Source: Mimachlamys varia
Taxonomy: Eukaryota; Mollusca; Bivalvia; Pectinida; Pectinidae
NCBI GenBank assembly: GCA_947623455.1
Contig: OX392528.1
Span: 52,036,322-52,100,321, forward strand
Direction of reading: 5' to 3'
DNA: 64,000 bases
Below, piece by piece: positions 27,801 to 30,499 of this stretch. Both the position numbers and the translations under genes were made by a program. Each line of letters starts with the position of its first letter. The stretch's first letter is position 1. The notes under the pieces are model-generated. The model saw only the letters and a program-made list of their open reading frames with translations, made no database searches and was not told the origin of the DNA.

Positions 27801-28015
27801 TTTTTTTCAGATAATTCATTTAAATCATATATGTTCTTGGTTTCATTGAGGAATTATTTATTTTTCAGGTGCAATGGGCCGATATAGAGGAGCGTAAAAA
27901 CCAGTCTCGACGACGCGAGATTGGATTCGTCGTTGGTCAGACGCAGCAAGACTGGGAGAGGATCACTGACCATTCATTTGCTGACCGCCAGCTTAATCGA
28001 ACAAAATACTTCTAA
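2..28015 (+). CDS. YLPM1: YLPM1/ZAP3-like nuclear P-loop protein, 3' part of the gene (14 exons, 5' end outside the window)
   Basis: Join: 2-838, 1860-2101, 2561-2748, 3696-3776, 6860-6881, 10087-10273, 10957-11076, 12314-12490, 13126-13209, 13851-13934, 14543-14638, 26710-26758, 27429-27550, 27869-28015. The join is 2,436 nt, or 811 codons plus TAA, with no internal stop and GT-AG at every intron. Seen: an RG-rich region (residues about 1-279 of this fragment), a DPY/RD-rich region (280-450), Walker A GIPGAGKS (505-512), LDDYF (535-539), FIIVDAVND (592-600, Walker B-like) and an RVQW motif (763-766). Known: vertebrate YLPM1 (ZAP3) is a nuclear protein of roughly 2,000 residues with a C-terminal nucleoside-kinase-like P-loop domain, and it binds protein phosphatase 1 through an RVxF-type motif. 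The order of elements and many stretches, such as EKDPDSG and LDIRSLLQ, match that C-terminus closely. Inference: the N-terminal YLP-rich part lies upstream of the window. Enzymatic activity has not been shown and cannot be judged here. Confidence 0.93.
988..1087. repeat. 100-bp foldback element with perfect 32-bp arms
   Basis: The left arm 988-1019 (TTTAGTTTATGAGATCATAA...) is the exact reverse complement of the right arm 1056-1087. The 36-bp spacer is itself largely self-complementary (GTAAATT...AATTTAC around TTGCG/CGCAA). Weaker similarity continues outward on both sides. This looks like a small foldback MITE or snapback element; no clear target duplication was seen. It would form a strong hairpin in the YLPM1 pre-mRNA. 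Confidence 0.85.
1154..1680. repeat. Interspersed element with GTGTCGCCTG/CAGGCGACAC ends and three internal tandem units
   Basis: The ends GTGTCGCCTG (1154-1163) and CAGGCGACAC (1671-1680) are perfect 10-bp inverted repeats. Inside are three decayed copies, at about 1218, 1351 and 1498, of a roughly 130-bp unit containing TTGGGCCAATCAAACTCAAA and GGTCAAAGGTCAAGGTCA. Related wording (TTTCCGTGCAATAAC) recurs near 22771, and GGTCAAAGGTCAACGTT occurs in the 48-kb array. I infer a non-autonomous molluscan repeat with a tandemly growing core. Confidence 0.6.
1860..2101 (+). CDS. YLPM1: YLPM1 exon: DPY-repeat region
   Basis: Acceptor TTAAACAG|CTTGTG, donor ACAG|GTAACC, entered in phase 0 and left with two bases of an Arg codon. 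It encodes 80 residues beginning LVGKDDPYRRDEY, with repeated DPY, YRDPYDR and PDPYLRRDPYY motifs (residues 280-359). The tyrosine-, arginine- and proline-rich composition fits the disordered region upstream of the kinase-like domain. The frame continues exactly into the exon at 2561. Confidence 0.88.
2102..2560 (+). other. Intron 2
   Basis: GT-AG intron of 459 bp, phase 2. A short triple repeat of GAAAGTTTGAC occurs at about 2460-2502. Nothing else seen. Confidence 0.85.
2561..2748 (+). CDS. YLPM1: YLPM1 exon: RD/RE-rich region and VPPIVIDH motif
   Basis: Acceptor TCTAG|GTATGAT, donor CAAG|GTATGC. The first base completes the Arg codon begun in the previous exon. It encodes YDRGRPYSPLDRERSL, then RD/RE dipeptides, DRYLPPRD and YVPPIVIDHSHKSTGLQ (residues 361-422). 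It ends with one base of an Asp codon. The IVIDH motif is echoed as TVIDYG in the next exon. Confidence 0.88.
2797..3078 (+). repeat. TTAA-type MITE, copy 1 (internally deleted)
   Basis: First of seven copies of a 350-390-bp element whose two ends are inverted copies of AGGCCCAATATACGTAACTT. Here the left end is AAGGCCAGATATACGTAACTT and the right end TGGGCCTTTAA. Internal landmarks shared with the other copies are CAACTGCTGCTGTACCGGTAA and the stretch that follows it, ATCTTGAATATTGCTGATAT. About 100 bp of the family core, including the GGGGCCCAC segment, is missing. Most family CpGs are CA or TG here. It sits in intron 3 of YLPM1. Confidence 0.85.
3484..3640 (+). repeat. CAGTGATCAATCTAC-type MITE, copy 1
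   Basis: It starts CAGTGACCAATCTAC and carries the family core TTTTTCATGGGTCC, AACAATGGGTCCCA and AAATTCAATGGGTCC, each an imperfect ATGGGTCC repeat. The right end has decayed. The intact relative at 14111-14270 defines the family. All three copies in this window lie in YLPM1 introns. Confidence 0.75.
3696..3776 (+). CDS. YLPM1: YLPM1 exon: FIPPQTVIDYG region
   Basis: Acceptor TTCTTTAG|ATATGG, donor TCAG|GTAAGA. Two bases complete an Asp codon, followed by 26 codons beginning MEPAFIPPQTVIDYGHG and containing SSSVEADS (residues 424-449). One base of an Ala codon is carried over. Without the downstream 22-nt exon, the frame would not join to the P-loop exon. If the intron were retained, a TAG follows within four codons. 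Confidence 0.85.
3777..6859 (+). other. Intron 4
   Basis: GT-AG intron of 3,083 bp, phase 1. Nearly all of it (3786-6540) is the purine-rich tandem array described separately; 6545-6859 is AT-rich and featureless apart from the acceptor TTGTTTCAG. Confidence 0.85.
3786..6540 (+). repeat. 2.7-kb purine-rich minisatellite (about 36-bp unit, 290-bp higher-order repeat)
   Basis: The basic unit is about 36 bp, built on GAGAGATCAGAGGGCTAGGC plus AGAGATATAGAGAACA. Copies fall into variants (GGGCTAGGC, GTGCTAGGC, GGATGGCTAGGCAAAG, CTAGGGAAGAG). In the centre they form a higher-order period of exactly 290 bp: the marker GGATGGCTAGGC(A)AAGATATAG occurs at 4194, 4484 and 4774. The sense strand is almost all A and G apart from the CTAG and TATA steps. 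Because 36 is a multiple of three, several frames stay open for 100-160 codons, but none has a start context, splice sites or conserved domain. Non-coding satellite inside the YLPM1 transcription unit. Confidence 0.92.
6860..6881 (+). CDS. YLPM1: YLPM1 22-nt microexon
   Basis: Acceptor TTGTTTTGTTTCAG|CTAATGG, donor GAAAG|GTTAGT. The 22 nt complete an Ala codon, encode NGSDKE and begin an Arg codon (residues 450-457). Entry phase 1 and exit phase 2 are exactly what is needed between the exons at 3696-3776 and 10087-10273. Skipping it would shift the frame and disrupt the P-loop domain. Evidence is phase logic and splice-site quality, not homology, since the peptide is too short to recognise. 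Confidence 0.75.
7157..9451 (-). mobile_element. pogo-like (Tc1/mariner superfamily) DNA transposon, full length, degenerate
   Basis: Terminal inverted repeats of 23 bp, 7157-7179 (CTGTAAACGTACTTATTTTA...) and 9429-9451, match at 22 of 23 positions. Both ends are flanked by TA (7155-7156 and 9452-9453), the target duplication expected for Tc1/mariner elements. Subterminal regions repeat GCGCTAA/TTAGCGC several times (7175-7255, 9365-9435), possible transposase-binding sites. The transposase is encoded on the minus strand, antisense to YLPM1. A short perfect hairpin around CAAGGATTTAGAT/ATCTAAATCCTTG lies at 9235-9263. Total length 2,295 bp. The ends are well preserved but the coding frame is broken, so it is probably a fairly young, inactive copy. 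Confidence 0.92.
7499..9127 (-). pseudogene. pogo-like transposase with HTH and DDE domains, frameshifted
   Basis: Three minus-strand segments make up one transposase. Segment 9127-8501 carries a Psq/CENP-B-like helix-turn-helix (AARRFTVNESTIRNLKKQ) and a second Tc5-type DNA-binding domain. Segment 8489-8337 carries NFDQT, whose Asp (8433-8435) is the first catalytic acidic residue, and DKRQ. Segment 8089-7499 has FDVFRAH (second Asp, 7859-7861) and LQPLDVSGN (third Asp, 7751-7753), 35 residues apart. The triad is therefore retained. Breaks: one base appears lost in an A8 run (8493-8500). A probable 222-nt intron (8115-8336, CAG|GTAAGT to TTGTAG|G) is followed by a further one-base phase conflict before 8089. 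It is unlikely to give a working protein. The alternative is two exons with unusual splicing. Confidence 0.85.
10087..10273 (+). CDS. YLPM1: YLPM1 exon: P-loop (Walker A) of the kinase-like domain
   Basis: Acceptor TTTGACAG|AGCTCC, donor AAG|GTAGGG, phase 0 out. It begins by completing an Arg codon, then encodes APRDLRYDQDRG, KVDDLLVSPGR and RPAQIVVILRGIPGAGKSYV, ending GKLIK (residues 458-519). GIPGAGKS (10229-10252) fits GxxGxGK[ST]; vertebrate YLPM1 has a near-identical RGLPGSGKT. The hydrophobic strand IVVIL before the loop is the expected first beta strand. Nucleotide binding is inferred from the family. Confidence 0.93.
10364..10785. repeat. Minisatellite of about 36 bp (TTCCTAGGAAACTGAAGT unit)
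   Basis: About eleven imperfect copies of TTCCTAGGAAACTGAAGT followed by ATTGATTCACTGAATAT. The TTCCTAGGAA core is a perfect palindrome. Copies differ by small indels and some carry an extra TTGAACAATTGATTCA segment. Intronic, non-coding. Confidence 0.85.
10853..10907 (+). pseudogene. Decayed partial duplicate of the LDDYF exon (pseudo-exon, possible poison exon)
   Basis: The sequence before and after an acceptor (ATATATCATCACAG|GATGAGGAGG...) aligns with the acceptor and start of the true exon (ACCATCTTTACAG|GACAAAGAGG...), including the upstream AGCTAAATA. The duplicate reads DEEVPHSGDGPH then TGA at 10889-10891, against DKEVQHGGGAPR in the real exon. A donor-like CAG|GTTAGT follows at 10908. 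If spliced in after the phase-0 P-loop exon, it would stop translation. The duplication itself is clear from alignment by eye; use as an exon is speculation. Confidence 0.65.
10957..11076 (+). CDS. YLPM1: YLPM1 exon: LDDYF/EKDPDSG segment
   Basis: Acceptor ATCTTTACAG|GACAAAG, donor AAAAAG|GTAAGT, 40 codons, phase 0 at both ends (residues 520-559). It encodes DKEVQHGGGAPRMLCLDDYF, then VEVDKVEKDPDSGRK and a lysine run. The human protein has the near-identical LDDYF and EKDPDSGKK segments here. In related P-loop kinases, the acidic pair after the first strand lies in the substrate-binding region; that role is inferred. Confidence 0.93.
11588..11733. repeat. Palindromic foldback element (about 70-bp arms)
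   Basis: CTTTCATGACCAGGGGTGTA and onward pairs with the reverse complement ending TACACCTTTGGCCATGAAAG. The arms match with only scattered differences, around a short GAGGCTTTGCCGAGG centre. A further TTTTCTCTCATTTC/GAAATGAGAGAAAA pair (11741/12137) and a GGTGTAATAC...GTATTACACACC pair (12069/12132) suggest that the whole 11.59-12.15 kb block is one composite foldback element. Confidence 0.75.
12009..12043. promoter_or_regulatory. Two perfect CRE-like palindromes (TGACGTCA)
   Basis: TGACGTCA occurs at 12009-12016 and 12036-12043, inside the palindromic composite element of intron 7. The octamer is the CREB/ATF consensus. Function is unproven; the pair may simply be part of the repeat. Confidence 0.3.
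12150..12235 (+). repeat. SINE 3'-body fragment (GGGTTTTCTCYGGGTACTC)
   Basis: GGGGTCACCTGCCCAATCAT followed by GTGGGTTTTCTCTGGGTACT and TTTCCTCCCAC matches, in the same sense, the body of the tRNA-derived SINE found on the minus strand at 62606-62784. The tRNA-like head is absent here. Confidence 0.7.
12314..12490 (+). CDS. YLPM1: YLPM1 exon: YEYEAEME and Walker B-like segment
   Basis: Acceptor TTGTTTTTTAG|TCTTTGG, donor TTCCAG|GTAAGT, 59 codons, phase 0 (residues 560-618). It encodes SLEYEYEAEMEESYRQNMFK, DDGFFAFIIVDAVNDRCKQF and a FWSYAKSKGFQ ending. Human YLPM1 has MEYEYEAEMEE and FIILDAINDR at these positions. The hydrophobic strand ending in Asp (FIIVDAVND) is the expected Walker B-like position of the P-loop fold. 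Confidence 0.94.
12491..13125 (+). other. Intron 8
   Basis: GT-AG intron of 635 bp. A short imperfect inverted pair, CAAGAATCCATTCTCATGCTC (12767) and GAGCACAGAATCCATGCTTGAG (12973), with its CATGCTCAAGCATGGATT core, suggests a small foldback element at about 12760-13020. Nothing else seen. Confidence 0.75.
13126..13209 (+). CDS. YLPM1: YLPM1 exon: VYIAEIQGEV segment
   Basis: Acceptor TTGTGTTTTAG|GTCTAC, donor GAAAGA|GTAAGT, 28 codons, phase 0 (residues 619-646). It encodes VYIAEIQGEVATCAKRNTHK and RSLKELER. The human counterpart reads VYLAEMSADNQTCGKRNIH and continues KLKEI. In the P-loop kinase fold this is the strand after Walker B followed by the lid-like CxKRNxH segment; the role is inferred. 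Confidence 0.92.
13210..13850 (+). other. Intron 9
   Basis: GT-AG intron of 641 bp, phase 0, more than half of it MITE copy 2. The remainder shows nothing. Confidence 0.85.
13251..13630 (+). repeat. TTAA-type MITE, copy 2
   Basis: Full-length copy in the same orientation as copy 1. It starts at CTTAAATGCCCAATATACGT and ends ATTGGGCCTTTAA. It retains the AAATCCATAGAATTGAAAAT and GCTGCTGTACCGGTAAC landmarks. Several family CpGs are lost (for example GATAGTTCAAAAT in place of GACGGTTCGAAAT). It lies in intron 9. Confidence 0.88.
13851..13934 (+). CDS. YLPM1: YLPM1 exon: PRHYLRLDIRSLLQ segment
   Basis: Acceptor TCTGTTACAG|ATTAAG, donor CTGAT|GTAAGT, 28 codons, phase 0 (residues 647-674). It encodes IKKKWEDTPRHYLRLDIRSL then LQEVSITD. 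The human protein has WETAPRHMMRLDIRSLLQDA here, one of the strongest matches in the window. Confidence 0.94.
13935..14542 (+). other. Intron 10
   Basis: GT-AG intron of 608 bp containing the best copy of the CAGTGATCAATCTAC MITE (14111-14270). Nothing else recognised. Confidence 0.85.
14111..14270 (+). repeat. CAGTGATCAATCTAC-type MITE, copy 2 (reference copy)
   Basis: A 160-bp element bounded by perfect 15-bp inverted repeats: CAGTGATCAATCTAC (14111-14125) and GTAGATTGATCACTG (14256-14270). The core has three ATGGGTCC/ATGGGCCC repeats. The CAGTG ends are compatible with a hAT-type MITE, but I see no clear 8-bp target duplication. Confidence 0.85.
14543..14638 (+). CDS. YLPM1: YLPM1 exon: acidic linker VEMEDE
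   Basis: Acceptor GTATGACTAG|GTTGAAATG, donor GGCGGG|GTGAGT, 32 codons, phase 0 (residues 675-706). It encodes VEMEDEVRESGEKRKSTAAD then EEDESVENRFGG. The start aligns with human EEVEMEDF. The rest is a charged linker that varies between species. Confidence 0.9.
14702..14755 (+). CDS. Possible 54-nt cassette exon in intron 11
   Basis: TTAATTCCTTTCAG|CAGTGCCAG and GCTGGTAAG|GTAAGT bracket 54 nt (18 codons, QCQSWGGDICGDMLLAGK) that are phase 0 at both ends and stop-free, only 63 bp after the preceding exon. The donor matches the consensus fully, and the acceptor is a CAGCAG tandem type. The peptide is not recognised in vertebrate YLPM1, so this may be a cryptic site rather than a used exon. 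An intron of 63 bp would be unusually short for this gene. Confidence 0.3.
14825..15235. repeat. 23-bp minisatellite with palindromic GTGTAC/GTACAC cores
   Basis: About 18 copies of GTTGTACAGTGTACTGGTAC+ACA with few changes. Each unit contains GTGTACTGGTACAC, a near-perfect palindrome, so single strands can form hairpin chains. All six frames are largely open because the unit has no stop, but there is no evidence of coding. It starts about 60 bp after the possible cassette exon. Confidence 0.9.
15290..15370. repeat. Small foldback repeat, ATTCACCCCTGAA ends, copy 1
   Basis: TTCATTCACCCCTGAA at the left and TTCAGGGGTGAATGA at the right are inverted repeats around CCAAAGGTTGGAATAGTTCAT. A related copy lies at 16634-16719. 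Confidence 0.75.
16634..16719. repeat. Small foldback repeat, ATTCACCCCTGAA ends, copy 2
   Basis: AACTCATTCACCCCT (left) and GGGGGTGAATAAGTT (right) enclose the same AAAGGTTGGAATAGTTCAT core as copy 1. The two copies differ in the TTGAACT(CT)TCCAA segment. Confidence 0.75.
17190..17285. repeat. Short inverted repeats in intron 11
   Basis: TGTGATGTCA (17199) pairs with TGACATCACA (17219), and ATATTGACCCGGTGTTTCTA pairs with TAGAAACATCAGGTCAATAT at 17236-17280. A shared segment, GTATAACACCATATTGACC, also occurs at 17077 and 48113, so this is part of a dispersed family. Confidence 0.55.
17832..17995. repeat. Two-copy tandem repeat (about 92 bp)
   Basis: ATGAGAAAGAGAAGAAATGA...AAGACCTCTA is followed by ATGAGAAAGAGAATAAATGA...AAGACCTCTA, including GAAACTTGTGACT(T/C)GAGTG in both. 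Local duplication, non-coding. Confidence 0.7.
19287..21720. repeat. 54-bp minisatellite (about 44 copies, with higher-order structure)
   Basis: The unit contains GATATGTTACCCTATACACC, CCACTGTATGTGATATAATG and ATACCCAGTGGGTA; successive units start 54 bp apart (for example GTTACC at 19296 and 19350). Each unit carries the perfect palindrome ACCCAGTGGGT. From about 20350 many units gain a 9-bp duplication (GATATAATG). Higher-order blocks are visible: a three-unit block repeats with a 161-bp offset (TGTTCCCCTTACGTCCC at 19943 and 20104), and a two-unit block of about 120 bp repeats at 21060-21300. Open frames on the minus strand arise because 54 is a multiple of three. Confidence 0.93.
21757..21835. 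repeat. Two-copy 42-bp tandem repeat
   Basis: GTGTGCTACTCCTGATTCAC and the following AAACACATT(T/C)ACCTACAAA occur twice back to back, immediately downstream of the 54-bp array. Confidence 0.75.
21960..22420. repeat. Tandem repeat of about 82 bp (GAGGAATCTTGTAGTACATT unit)
   Basis: Five to six copies built on TCTATGAGGAATCTTGTAGT, ACATTGTAATA, ATGTAATGTATAGAGGCC and AAATACATCAAACCCCAAAA. Starts are spaced about 82 bp apart (22051, 22133, 22216, 22298). Non-coding; open minus-strand frames are repeat artefacts. Confidence 0.85.
22660..22800. repeat. Fragment of a dispersed repeat (TCCGTGCAATAACG)
   Basis: GGGGAGGTTTATTATCACCT, then a run of TCCGTCGATCTGTCTGACTG-type sequence, then TTTCCGTGCAATAAC, which also appears at 1217 in the intron 1 element. 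It looks like the start of the same broad family. Confidence 0.5.
24745..25212. repeat. 28-bp minisatellite (TGATTTACCTGATGTGAATT unit)
   Basis: About 16 copies of TGATTTACCTGATGTGAATT+ATGATAAC with C/T, G/C and A/T variants (ACCTGATGTCAATT, ACTTGATATCATT). Intronic, non-coding. Confidence 0.9.
26110..26402. repeat. Two-copy tandem duplication of about 155 bp
   Basis: Both copies contain TTTTATCCA(G/A)AGGCTTCC, AATAACTTTCC(C/T)GCTGAATT, TATTTTGTTTGTCAAAATGC and AAATTGCAGAATCATTGCAA. They have diverged by point changes and a small insertion. About 300 bp upstream of the SRWELDTSEE exon. Confidence 0.85.
26710..26758 (+). CDS. YLPM1: YLPM1 exon: SRWELDTSEEHL segment
   Basis: Acceptor TATTACTAG|GCATAC, donor TTTAG|GTAGGT, 16 codons plus one base (residues 707-722). 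It encodes AYKKSRWELDTSEEHL. The human protein has PKSKWEMDTSEAKLDKLDG. The Asp codon is completed in the next exon, giving DKLDGLR. Confidence 0.93.
26759..27428 (+). other. Intron 12
   Basis: GT-AG intron of 670 bp, phase 1, with the third CAGTGATCAATCTAC MITE near its start. The rest is AT-rich and featureless. Confidence 0.85.
26782..26942 (-). repeat. CAGTGATCAATCTAC-type MITE, copy 3 (inverted)
   Basis: Ends CAGTTATCAATCTAC (26782) and TTAATTGACCACTG (to 26942). The core reads in reverse of the other two copies (GGGACCCAT, GGACCCATGGAAATGA). 161 bp, matching the 160-bp reference copy. Confidence 0.75.
27429..27550 (+). CDS. YLPM1: YLPM1 exon: DKLDGLRHGKRKR segment
   Basis: Acceptor CTTAACAG|ATAAATTGG, donor AAAAGG|GTGAGA. 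It completes Asp723 and adds 40 codons (724-763): KLDGLRHGKRKRSPNPT, then MDDFLQLADDIMSRPSVPGK and KR. The basic KRKR cluster could serve as a nuclear localisation signal (inference). The final Arg is the first residue of the RVQW motif completed in the last exon. Confidence 0.94.
27551..27868 (+). other. Intron 13
   Basis: GT-AG intron of 318 bp, phase 0, with a T-rich run before the TTTTTCAG acceptor. Nothing else seen. Confidence 0.9.
27869..28015 (+). CDS. YLPM1: YLPM1 last coding exon: PP1-docking motif and C-terminus
   Basis: Acceptor TTATTTTTCAG|GTGCAATGG, stop TAA at 28013-28015, 48 codons (764-811). It encodes VQWADIEERKNQSRRREIGF, then VVGQTQQDWERITD and the terminus LNRTKYF. Human YLPM1 ends with the near-identical IGFVVGQTDWEKITD and LNRTKYI. 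Together with the preceding Arg, VQW gives RVQW, an RVxF-class docking site for protein phosphatase 1; human ZAP3 has RVRW. The Trp in place of Phe is allowed in this class. Confidence 0.95.
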   Translation: MQWADIEERKNQSRRREIGFVVGQTQQDWERITDHSFADRQLNRTKYF

Positions 28016-28064
28016 TGGCATTTATCTGTTAGTAAAAAGGTAGCTATCTTATATTGTATATCAA

Positions 28065-28070
28065 AATAAA
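28065..28070 (+). terminator. Candidate polyadenylation signal AATAAA
   Basis: AATAAA lies 50 bp after the YLPM1 stop codon. It could end a very short 3' UTR. Other AATAAA hexamers occur further downstream, notably at 33228-33233 in a T-rich stretch, so the true site is not certain. Confidence 0.4.
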
Positions 28071-28079
28071 AACCAAAGA

Positions 28080-28700
28080 GCATGACTTGTGCATTATTTC
28101 TCTTAACATTTTACATGAAAGAGAGCATTGGCATGGTTCATACCCAATCTCTTTATATAGGAATATAAAGTATTTGTATTCCAGATATATTTAGTAGTTG
28201 TGAAGGGACAAATGTATGTTGCACGTTTTGAAATACTGTTGAAAAAACAGTTCATTAAGATATAAGGGATTACATACGGTTTTTGTTTTTGTACACAAGA
28301 TCGCCTGCTGTTTGAGGTAAGATTTCATAGATATATGTGTTCAGAAAATGTTAGGCTGTCATATTGTAACATATAAACCGGAGTGTTAAAAAGTTGTTGC
28401 TGAAAAAGTACCATTGATATTTTGTCATCCATTATCAAATACATGTTTGAACAACAATACAGTCCACCATTTATGTTTGAAGCGAAACAAAACCGATTTT
28501 GTCTTATGACACCAACCAAGGTACAAATATTTTTTATTTAAAAAAAGTTATATGTACTATTTGTATATGTTACTTTCTTAATACAAGTTTAAGCTGATCT
28601 TGTATTGAGGTAAGGGTAGTATATATAGACTGCCTTATGGGATACCAATCGGGGTTTGATAGAGAAGTGGGTAATTCACATGTCTTTGCCAAGATGGTTT
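28080..28700. other. 3' flank of YLPM1, no recognised feature
   Basis: AT-rich sequence with no exon-like open frame or repeat family that I can name. It may include 3' UTR. Confidence 0.5.
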
Positions 28701-28800
28701 TAATCCCTGATTGGTCTTGAAATGTATTTGGTCACTTGCCTGATCCGGGTTTTCTCTGGTAAGCTTGATTTCCTTCCCTACAAATATCCCCTTTATCCAA
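28700..28800 (+). repeat. Degenerate SINE-like fragment
   Basis: GGTCACTTGCCTGATCCGGG then TTTTCTCTGGTAAGCTTGAT and TTCCTTCCC resemble the body of the SINE at 62606-62784, with many changes. No tRNA-like boxes remain. Confidence 0.4.
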
Positions 28801-30410
28801 CCATTAAAGAGCAATTAGTCGATAATACTTGCTCATTATTGTTGTCGAATCATATGACATCTTTCATCAAAGCATATAAGCTACCAGTGACAATGATACG
28901 GTTGTGGTTAGATGTTTCGCTCTCAATTAGTCTAAATGTATGACGCATGCAGGATTTAAATTTAAGATAAAAGTTCGTGTGTGCTTGAGACCGCGTGTTT
29001 TGGCCGGCTTACACACCGAAACAAATTCAACTTAAATTGAGGACTTTAACCCGAGGTATCAATTTGTTTGAAATGTTTTCAGTAGTGAGTTTAGATAATC
29101 TCTATTGTTTGTAAATATGAAATGCTTCTTAAGGAAACATTGCTGACTTATCATCCACTGTGCAGCCTTATTGCAGAAGAGGTTTATAAATATGTTATAT
29201 AACTGTGATAATGTTATAAGTATCAGGAGCACAGTGGGTGTCCCCCTGCGCCTGATACACTGGCCGCCTTTCTCAATCCACTAGATACAAAACATATGTT
29301 ACTGATGGCTATCTTTCACTTAATCTGGGGAATTTTCACTTGTTTATACCCGATTTATTTGATTATCTGTGCAAGATTTGAAATATATATAGTGATAGCT
29401 AATGTTTTATGAAGGCTGCGGGCTCGCAGTCTTTGGGTAGGCTTTGAACCATGTAATCGCGGCTGTTATTCAAATTAGTGGAGACAGTTATATTCAACAA
29501 AATACATGCCTCTTACTTGTCAGGGTTAATATTGCTGTCATTGATGAGGTGTCAGGTTTGAATTTAATGCATTTGTGTGTTGATGGGTGACTTGCTATCC
29601 ACCAGGCTCCGTGTCTGTTCAACTGGTTCTGAAGTAGGCCCCCACCAGCCAGCGAAATCACGTTAGCATCGTCGCCAGCCAGCGAAATCACTAACTCGAT
29701 ATACCTGTGCACTCTTCGTTGCTGAATGATACAAAACAGAGAAAAACAAATACTTAACACAAGATTTTCTCCCAAGTGAACGGGATTTTAGAGAGTTAAA
29801 GCCCCACATTCGACCACCCAGATGTTGTAAGAATTTGCTTTGATGTGAATAAAAATCATTACTCGATACTGGCATATAGCACAGGCATATGCACTTCTCC
29901 CAGACTCCTCAACACTGTTTTATCCTAATGTTATGGGTGCGTATTCAAGTTAAAGACAACTGCGTGCAGTAATTGGACGTTAAAATATTTATGTAGGGCA
30001 AAGGTTCGATGATAGACTTTTAATTATTTTAATGGCTGAAGACTATTAATATTTTTTTTCTGAGGTTTAAGATATTTTGAGTTTTAGGAGAAGTCTTCTT
30101 TTTTTGTTTGTTTTACGTGTAGAAGTGTGAGGATTTAGTATATACAGATTACGTCAATGTTTTTTTTAATAATGTTCCGTCCATTTCATGACGTTTCAGT
30201 AGAATGGCTATCCTCATATTTTCGGGTCACCATTATCATAATCAATTGTAAAATGGCACACCACGAATACGAAATTTCATATTTTTTTTACATTTCAAAC
30301 TAGCTGAAATGTGCAAATTTATTGATTGGCATACGATTGCAACTTCTTTGAGGTCATTGGTTATGTAACCCTGGTAAATACTAGCTGCAATATACCGCTT
30401 GGCTAGAGAG
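28800..30410. other. Intergenic sequence
   Basis: No gene seen. A 25-bp direct duplication (GCCAGCCAGCGAAATCAC at 29645 and 29672) is present. Otherwise unassigned. Confidence 0.6.
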
Positions 30411-30414
30411 ATCT

Positions 30415-30497
30415 TCTCTTTTAGCTTGATCGGTTGAGCGTAAGACTAGTAGACAAAGGTTCCGGGTTCGACTTCTAGCGGAGGCATTGAAAAAGTA
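30415..30497 (+). repeat. tRNA-derived SINE head (decayed Pol III promoter)
   Basis: Box A-like TAGCTTGATCGG (30422-30433) and box B-like GGTTCGACTTC (30475-30485) sit at tRNA-like spacing, with AGACTAGTAGACAAAGG where the anticodon arm would be. The 3' acceptor half does not pair well and no CCA-side partner is found, so this is a SINE head or tRNA pseudogene rather than a functional tRNA gene. Confidence 0.55.
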
Positions 30498-30499
30498 AT

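Noticed and set aside
30415..30497. Functional tRNA gene
   Set aside because: Box A and box B are present but the acceptor and anticodon stems do not pair properly. A SINE head or pseudogene fits better.
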